Shown here: positions 10,110-19,088 of the stretch, piece after piece | Numbering within the stretch: position 1 is the first letter of the stretch | Layout: every line of letters starts with the position of its first letter | DNA from: Arsukibacterium ikkense | Lineage (GTDB): Bacteria > Pseudomonadota > Gammaproteobacteria > Enterobacterales > Alteromonadaceae | DNA length: 64,000 bases | Reading direction: 5' to 3' | Assembly: GCF_000987775.1 (NCBI RefSeq) | Contig: NZ_LAHO01000001.1 | Coordinates: 186,001-250,000 of the forward strand | Position numbers and translations under genes: made by a program | The notes under the pieces: model-generated | The model's input: the letters and a program-made list of their open reading frames with translations, nothing else | What the model was told of the DNA's origin: nothing | Databases searched by the model: none

Positions 10110-12023
10110 ATGGGTAGAATAATCGGTATTGACTTGGGTACAACCAATTCATGTGTTGCTGTGTTAGATGGCGACAAACCTCGGGTGTTAGAAAATGCAG
10201 AAGGCACGCGTACCACGCCTTCAATTATTGCTTACGCTGAAGATGGTGAAGTGTTAGTAGGGCAGCCAGCAAAACGCCAGGCCGTGACTAACCCGAAAAA
10301 TACCTTGTATGCGATTAAGCGCTTAATTGGTCGTCGGTTTGAAGACGAAGAAGTACAGCGCGATATCAAAATTATGCCGTTTAAAATTGTTAAAGCGGAT
10401 AATGGCGATGCCTGGGTTGAAGTAAAAGACAAAAAACTGGCGGCACCACAAATTTCAGCTGAAGTGCTGAAGAAAATGAAGAAAACCGCTGAAGATTTCT
10501 TAGGCGAGCCGGTCACTGCGGCGGTAATTACGGTACCTGCATACTTTAATGATGCGCAGCGTCAGGCTACCAAAGACGCAGGCCGCATTGCAGGTTTAGA
10601 TGTTAAACGCATTATCAACGAGCCAACGGCTGCGGCACTGGCTTATGGTATGGATAAAAAGAAAGGCGACACCAAGATTGCAGTGTATGACTTGGGTGGT
10701 GGTACTTTCGATATCTCTATCATTGAAATTGATGATGTTGACGGCGAGCAAACCTTTGAAGTGTTATCGACCAATGGTGACACCCACTTAGGTGGTGAAG
10801 ACTTCGACAACCGGGTTATTAATTACCTGGTCGAAGAATTCAAAAAAGAGCAGGGCATGGACTTGCGCAACGATTCACTGGCGATGCAGCGTGTAAAAGA
10901 AGCTGCAGAAAAAGCCAAAATTGAGCTGTCATCAGCCTCGCAAACGGAAGTGAATCTGCCATATATCACTGCAGATGCTTCAGGCCCGAAACACTTAAAT
11001 ATTAAAGTAACCCGCGCCAAGCTGGAATCTTTGGTTGAAGACTTAGTGCAGCGTACTTTAGAGCCGCTGAAAAAAGCCTTAGCCGATGCTGATTTAAGCG
11101 TCAGCGAAATTAACGAAATTATCCTGGTGGGTGGGCAAACCCGCATGCCTAAAGTACAGGAAGCGGTTACTGCTTTCTTTGGTAAAGAGCCGCGTAAAGA
11201 CGTTAACCCGGATGAAGCAGTAGCGGTGGGTGCCGCCATTCAGGGCGCAGTATTGTCAGGCGACATTAAAGATGTCTTGCTGCTGGACGTTACGCCACTG
11301 TCACTGGGTATTGAAACCATGGGCAGCGTAATGACCGCGCTGATTGAGAAAAACACCACTATTCCGACCAAAAAGTCGCAGGTGTTTTCAACCGCTGATG
11401 ATAACCAGGCAGCAGTAACCATTCACGTGTTACAGGGTGAGCGTAAGCGCGCAACTGATAACAAGTCACTGGGCCAGTTTAACTTAGAAGGCATTCGTGC
11501 CGGTCGCCGTGGCGAGCCGCAAATTGAAGTGACCTTCGATTTAGATGCGGATGGTATTTTGCATGTGTCGGCCAAAGACAAAGACACTGGTAAAGAGCAG
11601 AAAATTACCATTAAATCGTCTTCAGGCTTGTCGGAAGATGAAATTGCCGCCATGGTGCGTGATGCTGAGTTGCATGCCGAAGACGATAAAAAGTTTGAGG
11701 AGCTGGTGCAAACCCGCAATCAGGCTGATGCTATGGTGCACGCTACCCGTAAGCAGTTAGAAGAAGTGGGTAACGATTTAGCGACTAACGACAAAGAAGC
11801 GATTGAAACGGCGATTAGCGAGCTGGAAACAGCGCTGAAAGGCAGCGATAAAGCTGAGATTGATGCTAAATCTCAGGCGCTGATTCAGGCCTCACAAAAG
11901 CTGATGGAAGCGGCCCAGGCCAAAACCCAGCAAGGTGGCGCTGATGCCGGCCAGCAGCAAGCTGCAGGTAATGACGATGTTGTTGACGCTGAGTTTGAAG
12001 AAGTTAAAGACGACAACAAATAA
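10110..12023 (+). CDS. dnaK: Molecular chaperone DnaK (Hsp70)
   Basis: A 637-residue Hsp70. The ATPase domain begins with [13 protein letters not shown] and contains [11 protein letters not shown] and [11 protein letters not shown] substrate-binding domain follows, then a helical lid and an Ala/Gln-rich tail ending [10 protein letters not shown], the usual bacterial C-terminus. It binds exposed hydrophobic segments in an ATP-driven cycle with DnaJ and GrpE. GGAGAG precedes the ATG. Its length matches the E. coli protein (638). dnaJ lies 58 nt downstream beyond a hairpin. Confidence 0.99.
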   Translation: MGRIIGIDLGTTNSCVAVLDGDKPRVLENAEGTRTTPSIIAYAEDGEVLVGQPAKRQAVTNPKNTLYAIKRLIGRRFEDEEVQRDIKIMPFKIVKADNGDAWVEVKDKKLAAPQISAEVLKKMKKTAEDFLGEPVTAAVITVPAYFNDAQRQATKDAGRIAGLDVKRIINEPTAAALAYGMDKKKGDTKIAVYDLGGGTFDISIIEIDDVDGEQTFEVLSTNGDTHLGGEDFDNRVINYLVEEFKKEQGMDLRNDSLAMQRVKEAAEKAKIELSSASQTEVNLPYITADASGPKHLNIKVTRAKLESLVEDLVQRTLEPLKKALADADLSVSEINEIILVGGQTRMPKVQEAVTAFFGKEPRKDVNPDEAVAVGAAIQGAVLSGDIKDVLLLDVTPLSLGIETMGSVMTALIEKNTTIPTKKSQVFSTADDNQAAVTIHVLQGERKRATDNKSLGQFNLEGIRAGRRGEPQIEVTFDLDADGILHVSAKDKDTGKEQKITIKSSSGLSEDEIAAMVRDAELHAEDDKKFEELVQTRNQADAMVHATRKQLEEVGNDLATNDKEAIETAISELETALKGSDKAEIDAKSQALIQASQKLMEAAQAKTQQGGADAGQQQAAGNDDVVDAEFEEVKDDNK

Positions 12024-12032
12024 TACGGGCCC

Positions 12033-12061
12033 GGGCTGCAGTTTACTGCAGCCCTTTGATT
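12033..12061 (+). terminator. Terminator-like hairpin between dnaK and dnaJ
   Basis: GGGCTGCAG and CTGCAGCCC form a perfect 9-bp stem with a TTTA loop, followed by TTTGATT. The short, interrupted U-run suggests partial termination that would make dnaK more abundant than dnaJ. Confidence 0.65.
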
Positions 12062-12081
12062 AAGAAGTAAACACTGAATTT

Positions 12082-13221
12082 ATGTCAAAGCGTGACTACT
12101 ATGAAGTATTGGGTGTCGCTAAAGGCGCCGATGATAAAGACATCAAAAAGGCTTATAAACGCCTCGCTATGAAGTTTCACCCTGATCGTACTCAGGGTGA
12201 TAAAGCCATGGAAGAGAAGTTTAAAGAAGTCCAGGAAGCCTATGAGGTTTTATCAGACGAGCAAAAACGCGCTGCCTACGATCGTTTTGGCCATGCCGGG
12301 GTTGATCCTAACCGCGGTGGCGGTGGCGGCGGTGGTGCAGGCGCTGGCGACTTTGGTGATATTTTTGGCGATGTGTTTGGCGATATTTTTGGTGGTGGCG
12401 GACGCCGTGGCCAGTCGCGGGCACAGCGAGGCTCAGATTTACGCTACAATCTGGAACTGAATTTAGAAGAAGCCGTGAAAGGTAAGTCGGTCGATATTAA
12501 AGTGCCGACCTATGTTAATTGTGATAGCTGTGACGGCTCCGGCGCCAAAAAAGGCACCTCGGCTAAAAGTTGTCCAACCTGCAACGGTGCCGGTCAGGTA
12601 ACCATGCGTCAGGGTTTTTTTGCAGTGCAGCAAACCTGTCCAACCTGTAATGGTCGCGGTAAGATTATTCCGGATCCGTGCACCAAGTGCCATGGTGAAG
12701 GCCGGGTTGAGAAAACCAAAACCTTGTCAGTAAAAATTCCGGCTGGCGTAGACACGGGTGATCGCATTCGCTTAACCGGCGAAGGTGAGGCGGGCATGCA
12801 TGGTGCGCCAGCAGGCGACTTATACGTGCAGGTTAATGTTAAACCACATGCTATTTTCCAGCGCGATGGCAATAACCTGTATTGCGATGTGCCGTTAAGT
12901 TTTGCGACAGCAGCGCTTGGCGGCGAAATTGAGGTTCCCACGCTGGATGGCCGGATTAAACTGAAAATACCCGCCGAAACCCAAACTGAAAAAATGTTCC
13001 GGCTGCGCGGTAAAGGCGTGCAATCGGTACGCGGTGGCGGGGTCGGCGATTTGGTGTGCAAGGTGGTAATTGAAACGCCGGTTAACTTAAGTGACAAGCA
13101 AAAAGAATTATTGCGCCAGCTGGAAGACAGTATGGGCGGTGAGAGCGAAGCAAAACACCGGCCAAAGTCGAAAGGTTTTTTTGATGGTGTGAAAAAATTC
13201 TTTGATGATTTAACTGGTTAA
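12082..13221 (+). CDS. dnaJ: Co-chaperone DnaJ (Hsp40)
   Basis: A 379-residue class A J-protein. The J domain (1-70) carries the HPD motif in KFHPDRTQG, followed by a Gly/Phe-rich linker (75-120). Four zinc-binding repeats follow ([32 protein letters not shown]), then the two-part substrate-binding region. It stimulates DnaK ATP hydrolysis and delivers unfolded clients. It shares the heat-shock transcript with dnaK. Confidence 0.99.
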   Translation: MSKRDYYEVLGVAKGADDKDIKKAYKRLAMKFHPDRTQGDKAMEEKFKEVQEAYEVLSDEQKRAAYDRFGHAGVDPNRGGGGGGGAGAGDFGDIFGDVFGDIFGGGGRRGQSRAQRGSDLRYNLELNLEEAVKGKSVDIKVPTYVNCDSCDGSGAKKGTSAKSCPTCNGAGQVTMRQGFFAVQQTCPTCNGRGKIIPDPCTKCHGEGRVEKTKTLSVKIPAGVDTGDRIRLTGEGEAGMHGAPAGDLYVQVNVKPHAIFQRDGNNLYCDVPLSFATAALGGEIEVPTLDGRIKLKIPAETQTEKMFRLRGKGVQSVRGGGVGDLVCKVVIETPVNLSDKQKELLRQLEDSMGGESEAKHRPKSKGFFDGVKKFFDDLTG

Positions 13222-13229
13222 GTAAACAT

Positions 13230-13256
13230 AAAACCACCTTCGGGTGGTTTTTTTTT
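13230..13256 (+). terminator. Rho-independent terminator after dnaJ
   Basis: ACCACC and GGTGGT pair around a TTCG loop, flanked by AAA and a run of T. It is nine bases after the dnaJ stop codon and ends the heat-shock operon. Confidence 0.92.
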
Positions 13257-13320
13257 CAACAACCGATACAATTAGCAGCATGGGTGTATTCCGTGGACAG
13301 GCATTAATAAGGATTTCTTT

Positions 13321-14121
13321 ATGCTGAAAAAGTTTTCACTGGCAGCGCTTGCTGCTGTATTCGTGGTTGCCTGCGCGCAATCGCCAACCGGCCGCAATCA
13401 GATTATGCTGTTTAATGATAGCCAGCTTAATGCTATGGGGTCGCAAACTTTCGAAACAATGAAAGCGGAAACGCCGATTAGCAAAGACGCCCGCACTAAT
13501 GACTATGTACAATGCGTCGCCAGTGCCTTACTTAGGGTAACCCCGGAAAAATACCTGACTAACCCCTGGGAAGTGGTGGTATTTGAGAATGATCAGATCA
13601 ATGCGTTTGCCTTGCCGGGTGGCAAGATTGGGGTGTATACCGGTTTACTGAAAGTGGCCGAGAATCAGGAGCAACTGGCGGCGGTGATTGGCCATGAAAT
13701 TGCTCACGTGATGGCTGGCCACAGTAACGAGCGTTTATCGACCAATCAGTTTGTGCAATCGGCACTGGCCTTAGGTGATGCCGGCACCCGAGCCTATGGT
13801 GTGCGTTATCAGCAGGAAATTATGGCGGCATTAGGCGTAGGGGCGCAACTGGGCGTTGTGTTGCCCTTTAGCCGCACCCATGAATCTGAGGCTGATATCA
13901 TAGGCCTGGATTTGATGGCCAAAGCCGGCTTTGAGCCGCGTCAGGCAATAAATTTATGGCAGAATATGGCGGCAGCCAGCAGTAACAACACGCCGCAGTT
14001 TTTGTCGAGCCATCCGGTGCCAGAGAACCGGATAGCCGAATTAAGGGCCAGAATGCCCGAAGCAATGTCTACCTTTAACGAACGGAAAAAAGCCGGGCGC
14101 CTGCCGGCATGCCGTCGCTAG
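13321..14121 (+). CDS. M48-family zinc metalloprotease, lipoprotein
   Basis: A 266-residue protein with a lipoprotein signal peptide (lipobox VVAC, Cys18), so it is probably anchored in the envelope facing the periplasm. The zinc motif is His125-Glu126-x-x-His129 in IGHEIAHVMAGH. The third ligand is likely Glu190 in HESEADIIGLD, typical of M48 (HtpX/Oma1/LoiP-like) peptidases. It resembles the general M48 lipoprotein group more than E. coli LoiP or YcaL, so I give no symbol. It probably works in outer-membrane or periplasmic protein quality control. AAGGA precedes the ATG. It follows the dnaJ terminator and should have its own promoter. Confidence 0.9.
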   Translation: MLKKFSLAALAAVFVVACAQSPTGRNQIMLFNDSQLNAMGSQTFETMKAETPISKDARTNDYVQCVASALLRVTPEKYLTNPWEVVVFENDQINAFALPGGKIGVYTGLLKVAENQEQLAAVIGHEIAHVMAGHSNERLSTNQFVQSALALGDAGTRAYGVRYQQEIMAALGVGAQLGVVLPFSRTHESEADIIGLDLMAKAGFEPRQAINLWQNMAAASSNNTPQFLSSHPVPENRIAELRARMPEAMSTFNERKKAGRLPACRR

Positions 14122-14136
14122 TAGTTGAACATAAAT

Positions 14137-14184
14137 AGCGTCAGCTAAATTTACAAAATTATGTTTTGCTGATGCTGTTTTTTT
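14137..14184 (+). terminator. Terminator after the M48 protease gene
   Basis: AGCGTCAGC and GCTGATGCT form a 9-bp stem with one G-U pair and a long AT-rich loop, followed by G and seven T. The long loop makes it a weaker candidate than the others. Confidence 0.55.
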
Positions 14185-14291
14185 GCTATTTTTAGTTATA
14201 TCAATTGATTATGTGATTGGATTGAATTTTGCATGTTTTAGGTTAATGACCAGTATTTGGCTAAAACATCAAGACAAGGGTGATAGTGTCT

Positions 14292-14879
14292 ATGGACAAT
14301 AAGGATATTAAAGCAGCGAGTGGCCGCCGTAAGTTTTTGGTGCGGGCGGGCATAGGGTCGCTGCCGGTGTTAATGGCACTAAAAAGTAAAGGTGCCTGGG
14401 GTTACAGTACGCAAAACTGTAACTTAAGTGCCAGTATGTCAAAAATGCAATCAGTGCAGGGTGATCAGTTTGAAAGTTGTGTGGCGTCGTTCCATTCGCA
14501 TGGTGCGGCTAAACAATACTTTTATTTAGGGCCTAGCGGAGGCAACGAGCGCAAAGGCTATTTCCACTCTGCATCGGCTAATTATCATAAAAATGGTGTT
14601 TTTACCTATAGCTATGCCGGTATTGAGCTTAACGAAAACACCTTATTCAGCGATATTTTTGCCGGCGGTTTTGACGGAACCATCGCGGATGCCGTAGAAA
14701 AAGGGCCAAGCTCGTTAATCCGCGATATTGCCGGGTTATTTTTGCATGCCATGTTTTACCGTGGCCAGGGCATATATCCCGAGCCTGATGCGTTTGTTGA
14801 TTCATATAACAACGCTATCATGCTGGGCAAAACTGACCAATTAGCGCAAGTATTGCAAATGTATATTGACGGCGAATAA
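14292..14879 (+). CDS. Uncharacterised protein with twin-arginine-like signal
   Basis: I do not recognise this family. The protein is about 195 residues. Its N-terminus carries GRRKFLVRAG followed by a hydrophobic stretch ending near KGAWG, which resembles a twin-arginine export signal and suggests a folded periplasmic or membrane-attached protein. ATG 14292 is chosen; GTG 14286 lies at a better distance from AAGGG and is equally possible, while GTG 14280 is too close. The mature part has no enzyme motif I can name and only two cysteines, near its start. It is the first gene of a tight four-gene cassette with an HprK-like kinase and a nucleotidyltransferase. Being that system's target is one possibility. 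Confidence 0.75.
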   Translation: MDNKDIKAASGRRKFLVRAGIGSLPVLMALKSKGAWGYSTQNCNLSASMSKMQSVQGDQFESCVASFHSHGAAKQYFYLGPSGGNERKGYFHSASANYHKNGVFTYSYAGIELNENTLFSDIFAGGFDGTIADAVEKGPSSLIRDIAGLFLHAMFYRGQGIYPEPDAFVDSYNNAIMLGKTDQLAQVLQMYIDGE

Positions 14880-15061
14880 TGCCTGCTGCACCTATTGCCG
14901 CGGGATACGCTGCCTGGCTAATTCAAGCCAGGCAGGCGCTTAGTCAGCAGCAACATCTTACTACCACTACTTTTTCTGCTGACAGTACTACTGTCTGTTT
15001 TGATAATATCAGTTATGCTACTGTCAGGGTGACATCGGAACAGTCTGCTAAGCAGGAGTAA
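14879..15061 (+). CDS. Small protein of unknown function (60 residues)
   Basis: The ATG overlaps the previous stop by one base (TAATG), suggesting translational coupling, and the frame ends two bases before the TTG start of the kinase gene. The sequence is alanine-rich at the start (GYAAWLIQARQALSQQQ) and Ser/Thr-rich afterwards, with one cysteine. In related kinase cassettes this place is often taken by a PqqD-like chaperone of about 90 residues, but I see no PqqD resemblance. A perfect 9-bp hairpin lies inside its 5' coding part (14911-14934). Its position supports a real gene; the sequence alone does not. Confidence 0.55.
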   Translation: MPAAPIAAGYAAWLIQARQALSQQQHLTTTTFSADSTTVCFDNISYATVRVTSEQSAKQE

Positions 15062-15063
15062 GC

Positions 15064-15921
15064 TTGCCGCTTTTTTCATTACATACACCACCATTTACGG
15101 TGCGTGTTGCCACTGACAGTTCGACATTATTTGATGATTTAACCGCATTGTACGCTTCCGATGTGTTGCGCCAAAGCAGCTGTCCGCAACATATTTACGA
15201 CTTCCATATTGATTATAGCCGGCGCTTTAGTGGTAAAAGCCGGCCTTATCATTTTCGCACCGGCAGTGAGCATTTCCGGATGGCCGATGCCCATCAACTG
15301 ATCCCTACCTTTGAGTGGGGCCTGAATTGGTGTGTGTCGGCTTATCAGCAGCAGTATCTGGCAATCCACGCTGCTGTGCTGGAAAAAGACGGCAAGGCAC
15401 TGATTATGCCGGCACCGCCCGGTAGTGGCAAAAGTACCTTATGTGCCTTGCTGATGTTGCGGGGCTGGCGGTTGTTGTCGGATGAAATGTGCCTGATAGA
15501 CCCGACAACCGGCCTGTTGCAACCGTACGTGCGGCCGGTGAGTTTAAAAAATGCTTCGATTGCTGTTATTCAGCAGCATCAGCCTGGTATAGCAGTATTT
15601 CATCGTACGCCTGATACCGAAAAAGGTACTGTGGCCTATTTGCGTCCCACCGATATCAGCTGGCAGCAAGCCAACCTGACAGCTAAACCTGCCTGGATAG
15701 TGTTCCCGGCTTTTCAGCCAACAGCAGAGCCTGTCGCCGTTTTTACCATGCCCAAAGCCGACACTTTGCTTTATCTGGCACAGAACAGTTTTAATTACGC
15801 CGTATTTGGCGCTGAGGGTTTTAAGTTGCTAAGTCAACTGGTGGAAAACACCGACAGTTATCGGCTGGAATATCATAACACTGAACAAATGCTGGCGTTG
15901 CTGGAGCAATTACTGTGCTAG
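15064..15921 (+). CDS. HprK-related kinase (HprK-related kinase A type)
   Basis: A 285-residue P-loop protein of the HPr kinase fold. His102 (IHAAVL) precedes the Walker A motif APPGSGKST at 117-125, and LLSDEMCLID around 138-145 matches the acidic Mg/phosphate-handling segment of HprK proteins. There is no phosphotransferase-system gene nearby, so it probably phosphorylates something other than HPr. Relatives are named HprK-related kinase A and co-occur with PqqD-like and nucleotidyltransferase proteins; some HprK homologues phosphorylate lasso peptides. The start is TTG at 15064, five bases after CAGGAG. The next gene overlaps its end. Confidence 0.82.
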   Translation: MPLFSLHTPPFTVRVATDSSTLFDDLTALYASDVLRQSSCPQHIYDFHIDYSRRFSGKSRPYHFRTGSEHFRMADAHQLIPTFEWGLNWCVSAYQQQYLAIHAAVLEKDGKALIMPAPPGSGKSTLCALLMLRGWRLLSDEMCLIDPTTGLLQPYVRPVSLKNASIAVIQQHQPGIAVFHRTPDTEKGTVAYLRPTDISWQQANLTAKPAWIVFPAFQPTAEPVAVFTMPKADTLLYLAQNSFNYAVFGAEGFKLLSQLVENTDSYRLEYHNTEQMLALLEQLLC

Positions 15922-16973
15922 TGCCAATGTTGATTCGTTGTTTTCGGGATCCGCAAACCTTTCAGGCTACGGCGACAGCAGACTGTTGGACAAATCTGTT
16001 GCAGCAAGCCCGTAGCCTTGGTTTAACGGCGCAGTTGCGGGCGTTGTTTAGCCGCCACCAGTTACTGCAAGACTTGCCAGATACCGTACAGAAACATTGT
16101 GCCTGGGGCTGGCGTTATTATCAGAAACAGCAAGCCAGCTTGTTTTATGAACTGATGCAGCTTGAACCCTGGATGGCAGCGGCCAGCTATAGCTGTGTAT
16201 TGCTAAAAGGTGCGGCGTATCAGGCTGCAGGTCTGACGGTCAGTGAGGGGCGGTTATATTCCGACATCGATATGTTGGTAGAGCGGCAACAGCTGGACGA
16301 CTGCAAAGCCAAGCTGTTTTTTGCCGGCTTTTTTGAACCGGCGATGTCCGCCTACGATAAGCACTTTTATCTGGAACTGTCTCACGAAAATCCGCCGCTG
16401 TATCATGTGAAGCGCGGTACGGCCCTGGATTTACATTTTGCTTTGTTTCCGCTGGCGGGTCGTAAAAATCTGGCAACCGGGCGGGTGTTTGCCAGTGCCG
16501 GCGCTATTGCCGGTTCCTGTTTGCAGGTACCCAGCCTGAGTTATTTGTATATTCATGCTGCCATTCATTTTTTCTGGCAGGAAGAGCAGCATAAGCTGGT
16601 AAAAGATTTAATTGATCTGGATTTACTGTATCAGCAGTTAGCTGATGGGCAATTGCTGCAACAATTATTGACAGACGCAAAAGACTTTGGCGCCTTGGAA
16701 CCTGTGGTAAACACCTTGCTGCTGATTGAGCAATTGTTCTGCCGGCAATTGCCCGCGGACATTACCGCGCAATTGCAACACAGTGTTTACCGACGTAATG
16801 TTGCACGCGCCTTGGTAGTGCGCCAGTTAACCCCGGGCGTTAATGCCAAACTGGCGGCTGCCTTGTGGTATGTGCGGGGCTATCGGCATAAAATGCACTG
16901 GCGGGTATTAACCCGCCATATCTGGATAAAAAGTAAAGTTGCCTGGCAGCAGCGTAGCAAGCGCCCGCGCTAG
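15915..16973 (+). CDS. Nucleotidyltransferase family protein (NTP_transf_5 type)
   Basis: A 352-residue protein. LLKG at 96-99 and GRLYSDIDMLV at 112-122 (Asp117 and Asp119) form the metal-binding signature of the polymerase-beta-like nucleotidyltransferase fold. It probably transfers a nucleotide to a protein or small molecule. GTG 15915 is eight bases after GGAG and overlaps the kinase gene by 7 nt; GTG 15921 and ATG 15927 are alternatives. The overlap indicates co-translation. The same pairing occurs in HprK-related kinase A and some lasso-peptide clusters, but no lasso cyclase or protease is present here. It ends 7 nt from the convergent nhaC-like gene. Confidence 0.8.
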   Translation: MLVPMLIRCFRDPQTFQATATADCWTNLLQQARSLGLTAQLRALFSRHQLLQDLPDTVQKHCAWGWRYYQKQQASLFYELMQLEPWMAAASYSCVLLKGAAYQAAGLTVSEGRLYSDIDMLVERQQLDDCKAKLFFAGFFEPAMSAYDKHFYLELSHENPPLYHVKRGTALDLHFALFPLAGRKNLATGRVFASAGAIAGSCLQVPSLSYLYIHAAIHFFWQEEQHKLVKDLIDLDLLYQQLADGQLLQQLLTDAKDFGALEPVVNTLLLIEQLFCRQLPADITAQLQHSVYRRNVARALVVRQLTPGVNAKLAAALWYVRGYRHKMHWRVLTRHIWIKSKVAWQQRSKRPR

Positions 16974-16980
16974 CCTCCGA

Positions 16981-18327
16981 TCAGCTTAGTTCAGGGCCTG
17001 GCACTGTTCCTGCGGAGCGGCGTAGCAAAATAATGCCACTGGCGACCAGCAGTAAAATAAGACAATAAAAGCTATAACTCACGACCTGCCATGGTGAAAT
17101 GCCGAAACTGGCACCTAATAATAAGGCCTGAGCGCCATAGGGTACCAGGCCCTGGCTGATGCAGGCAAAAATATCCAGTAAACTGGCACTGCGTCGTGGC
17201 GAGATCTGATGCTGCTGAGCTAAAGTTTTCGCCACATCGCCGCTTAACACTATGGCTACGGTGTTATTGGCGATACACAGGTTGCTGCTAAAGGCCAGCG
17301 CGGCTATTGCCAGTTGCTGAGCCTTATTACCGGCCAGTTTTAACTTGCCGGTAAAGCTTTGAATTTTTCCGGCTATCCAGCTTAAACCGCCTTGTTGTTT
17401 GATAAACTCACTAAGGCCGCTGACCAGCATCGCCAGCAGGAAAATTTCCTGCACGCTGGCAAAGCCAGTCGCAATATCTTTACCTAAACTGGCCAGCTGG
17501 TAATCGGCAAACACACTGCCTTGCAAAGCCGCCAGTACTATACCCAGTAGCAGCACCACAAACACATTTAACCCCATTACCGCCAGCACTAAAATGGCTG
17601 CGTATGGCAGTACGCCGGTCCAGCTGAAGTCCGCTGCAGCAACGGGAGCCGTTGCGCTGCTAAGCAGGGTGTAGAGCAGTAATGTCAGGCCAGCTGCGGG
17701 CAGGGCAATCTTAATATTTTCTTTGAATTTATCCGACATCTTTGCACCCTGGGTGCGGGTTGAGGCGATAGTAGTGTCAGAGATAATGGATAAATTGTCG
17801 CCAAACATGGCACCGCTTAGCAGTACCCCGGCAACCAGTGCCGGTTCCAGGTTAGCCTGGGTTGCCAGGCCTGTGGCGATAGGCGCCAGGGCTCCTATGG
17901 TGCCCATAGAGGTGCCCATGGCAGTAGAGACCAGCGCAGCAATAATAAATAAACCCGGTAGCAGCCAGGCTGCGGGCACTATGCTCAGCCCGGCATTGAC
18001 GGCCGCATCCACGCCGCCGCTGGCAGTGGCCACACTGGCAAAAGCGCCTGCCAGCAGGTAAATCAGACACATGGTAATAATATTATGATTACCTGCACCT
18101 TTAACCAGCACCTCTATGGATTGCTGCAGGGGCGCGCGGTGCAACCAGATAGCGAGCATCAGCGCAGGAATAATCGCGACATGGCCCGGCAACTGGTAAA
18201 ACGCATATTCAACATTTTGCGCCTGGAAATATAAACCACTGCCTAAAAACAACAGCACAAACAGCCCCAGCGGGATCAGGGAGCGTTTAGCGCCTGGCGG
18301 GCTTAGTGAGCTAAGCGGGTTTGGCAT
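16981..18327 (-). CDS. NhaC-family Na+/H+ antiporter
   Basis: A 448-residue inner-membrane protein with about ten to twelve hydrophobic helices. The segments MGTSMGTIGALAPIA and GAMFGDNLSIISDTTIASTRTQGA are typical of NhaC transporters. It would exchange sodium for protons and help with salt and pH homeostasis in a marine or alkaline setting. GAGGTAAATC precedes the ATG. It is a single gene convergent with the nucleotidyltransferase gene, and I see no terminator in the 7-nt gap. Confidence 0.88.
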   Translation of the reverse strand: MPNPLSSLSPPGAKRSLIPLGLFVLLFLGSGLYFQAQNVEYAFYQLPGHVAIIPALMLAIWLHRAPLQQSIEVLVKGAGNHNIITMCLIYLLAGAFASVATASGGVDAAVNAGLSIVPAAWLLPGLFIIAALVSTAMGTSMGTIGALAPIATGLATQANLEPALVAGVLLSGAMFGDNLSIISDTTIASTRTQGAKMSDKFKENIKIALPAAGLTLLLYTLLSSATAPVAAADFSWTGVLPYAAILVLAVMGLNVFVVLLLGIVLAALQGSVFADYQLASLGKDIATGFASVQEIFLLAMLVSGLSEFIKQQGGLSWIAGKIQSFTGKLKLAGNKAQQLAIAALAFSSNLCIANNTVAIVLSGDVAKTLAQQHQISPRRSASLLDIFACISQGLVPYGAQALLLGASFGISPWQVVSYSFYCLILLLVASGIILLRRSAGTVPGPELS

Positions 18328-18439
18328 GATTTACCTCGTAAAAAAATGGGTTGCGAACTATATAGATGGCCAGACGTCTTGTCAATATTTGCAGCGACTG
18401 CTGGCGCCAGGTCACTAACTTAGGGTATTTTTTTGGAAA

Positions 18440-18906
18440 AACCTACCGTTTTCAGCAGTTAACGGTTGCAACAGGGTATTGCTAGGGTTGTTATTTTTGA
18501 TGGGCAGCCAATCGGCATTTTTTGGCCCGGTGAAATACGCTATTTTGCCACAGCTGCTTAATGACAAAGAACTGCTCGCGGGCAATGCCTGGGTAGAAAT
18601 GGGTACCTTTATTGCCATTTTGCTGGGGACAATTCTCGGTGGGTTGCTGGTAGGGGTTGAACACGCTTTGCTGTGGATTGGCATTATCGTTGTTCTTTTT
18701 CGGTTGGGGTGTTGTTTGACCTGATGCTGATTGGCGTGTCGGGGGGGGGCTCATTTTTCAGCCATCATGGCAAGGGCGCGTTTAAATTGACAGGCCGCTG
18801 GTGGTCGAAAGTGCAGTTGGTCGCAGCTGAGCCGATACCCCCAGCTGGGGTTAGCGCAGCGGATTTAGAGCAACAGGTGCGCAGCCTGCGTGGCGATCTG
18901 GCGTAG
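18440..18906 (+). pseudogene. Decayed MFS-transporter/acyltransferase gene (LplT/Aas-like)
   Basis: Two overlapping frame pieces remain. The first (from about 18440 to 18724) contains SAFFGPVKYAILPQLL and NAWVEMGTFIAILLGTILGG, which match helices of LplT-type lysophospholipid transporters. The second (to 18906) ends KVQLVAAEPIPP...DLEQQVRSLRGDLA, like the C-terminus of a PlsC-type acyltransferase. Such transporters are often fused to PlsC domains, so this looks like one fusion gene that lost its start and most of its middle and gained a frameshift near 18700. It is not expected to be functional. Confidence 0.7.
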
Positions 18907-18951
18907 TGACTAGCAGGTGTCAGCTTGTTTTACACGCTAAGCTTTTTTTTT

Positions 18952-18982
18952 GCCAGACGGCAGGCATGTCGTCTGGCTTTTT
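18952..18982 (+). terminator. Rho-independent terminator after the decayed gene
   Basis: GCCAGACG and CGTCTGGC form an 8-bp stem with a 10-nt loop, followed by five T; a T-run also precedes it. It is probably the old terminator of the pseudogene and now insulates yqhD. Confidence 0.8.
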
Positions 18983-19088
18983 GGTGAAGTCGTCTGATGT
19001 TACATTGGTGAAAGCTTGAACCTGCCAGCTTTGCCCTCATAACCAAGGTATGTCTGTGAATCAGCAGTTACTTACTTTGGAGTCAAAC

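Noticed and set aside
14292..16973. Lasso-peptide biosynthesis cluster
   Set aside because: The kinase and nucleotidyltransferase occur in some lasso clusters, but there is no asparagine-synthase-like cyclase, transglutaminase-like protease or PqqD-type recognition protein, and no precursor-like peptide is evident.
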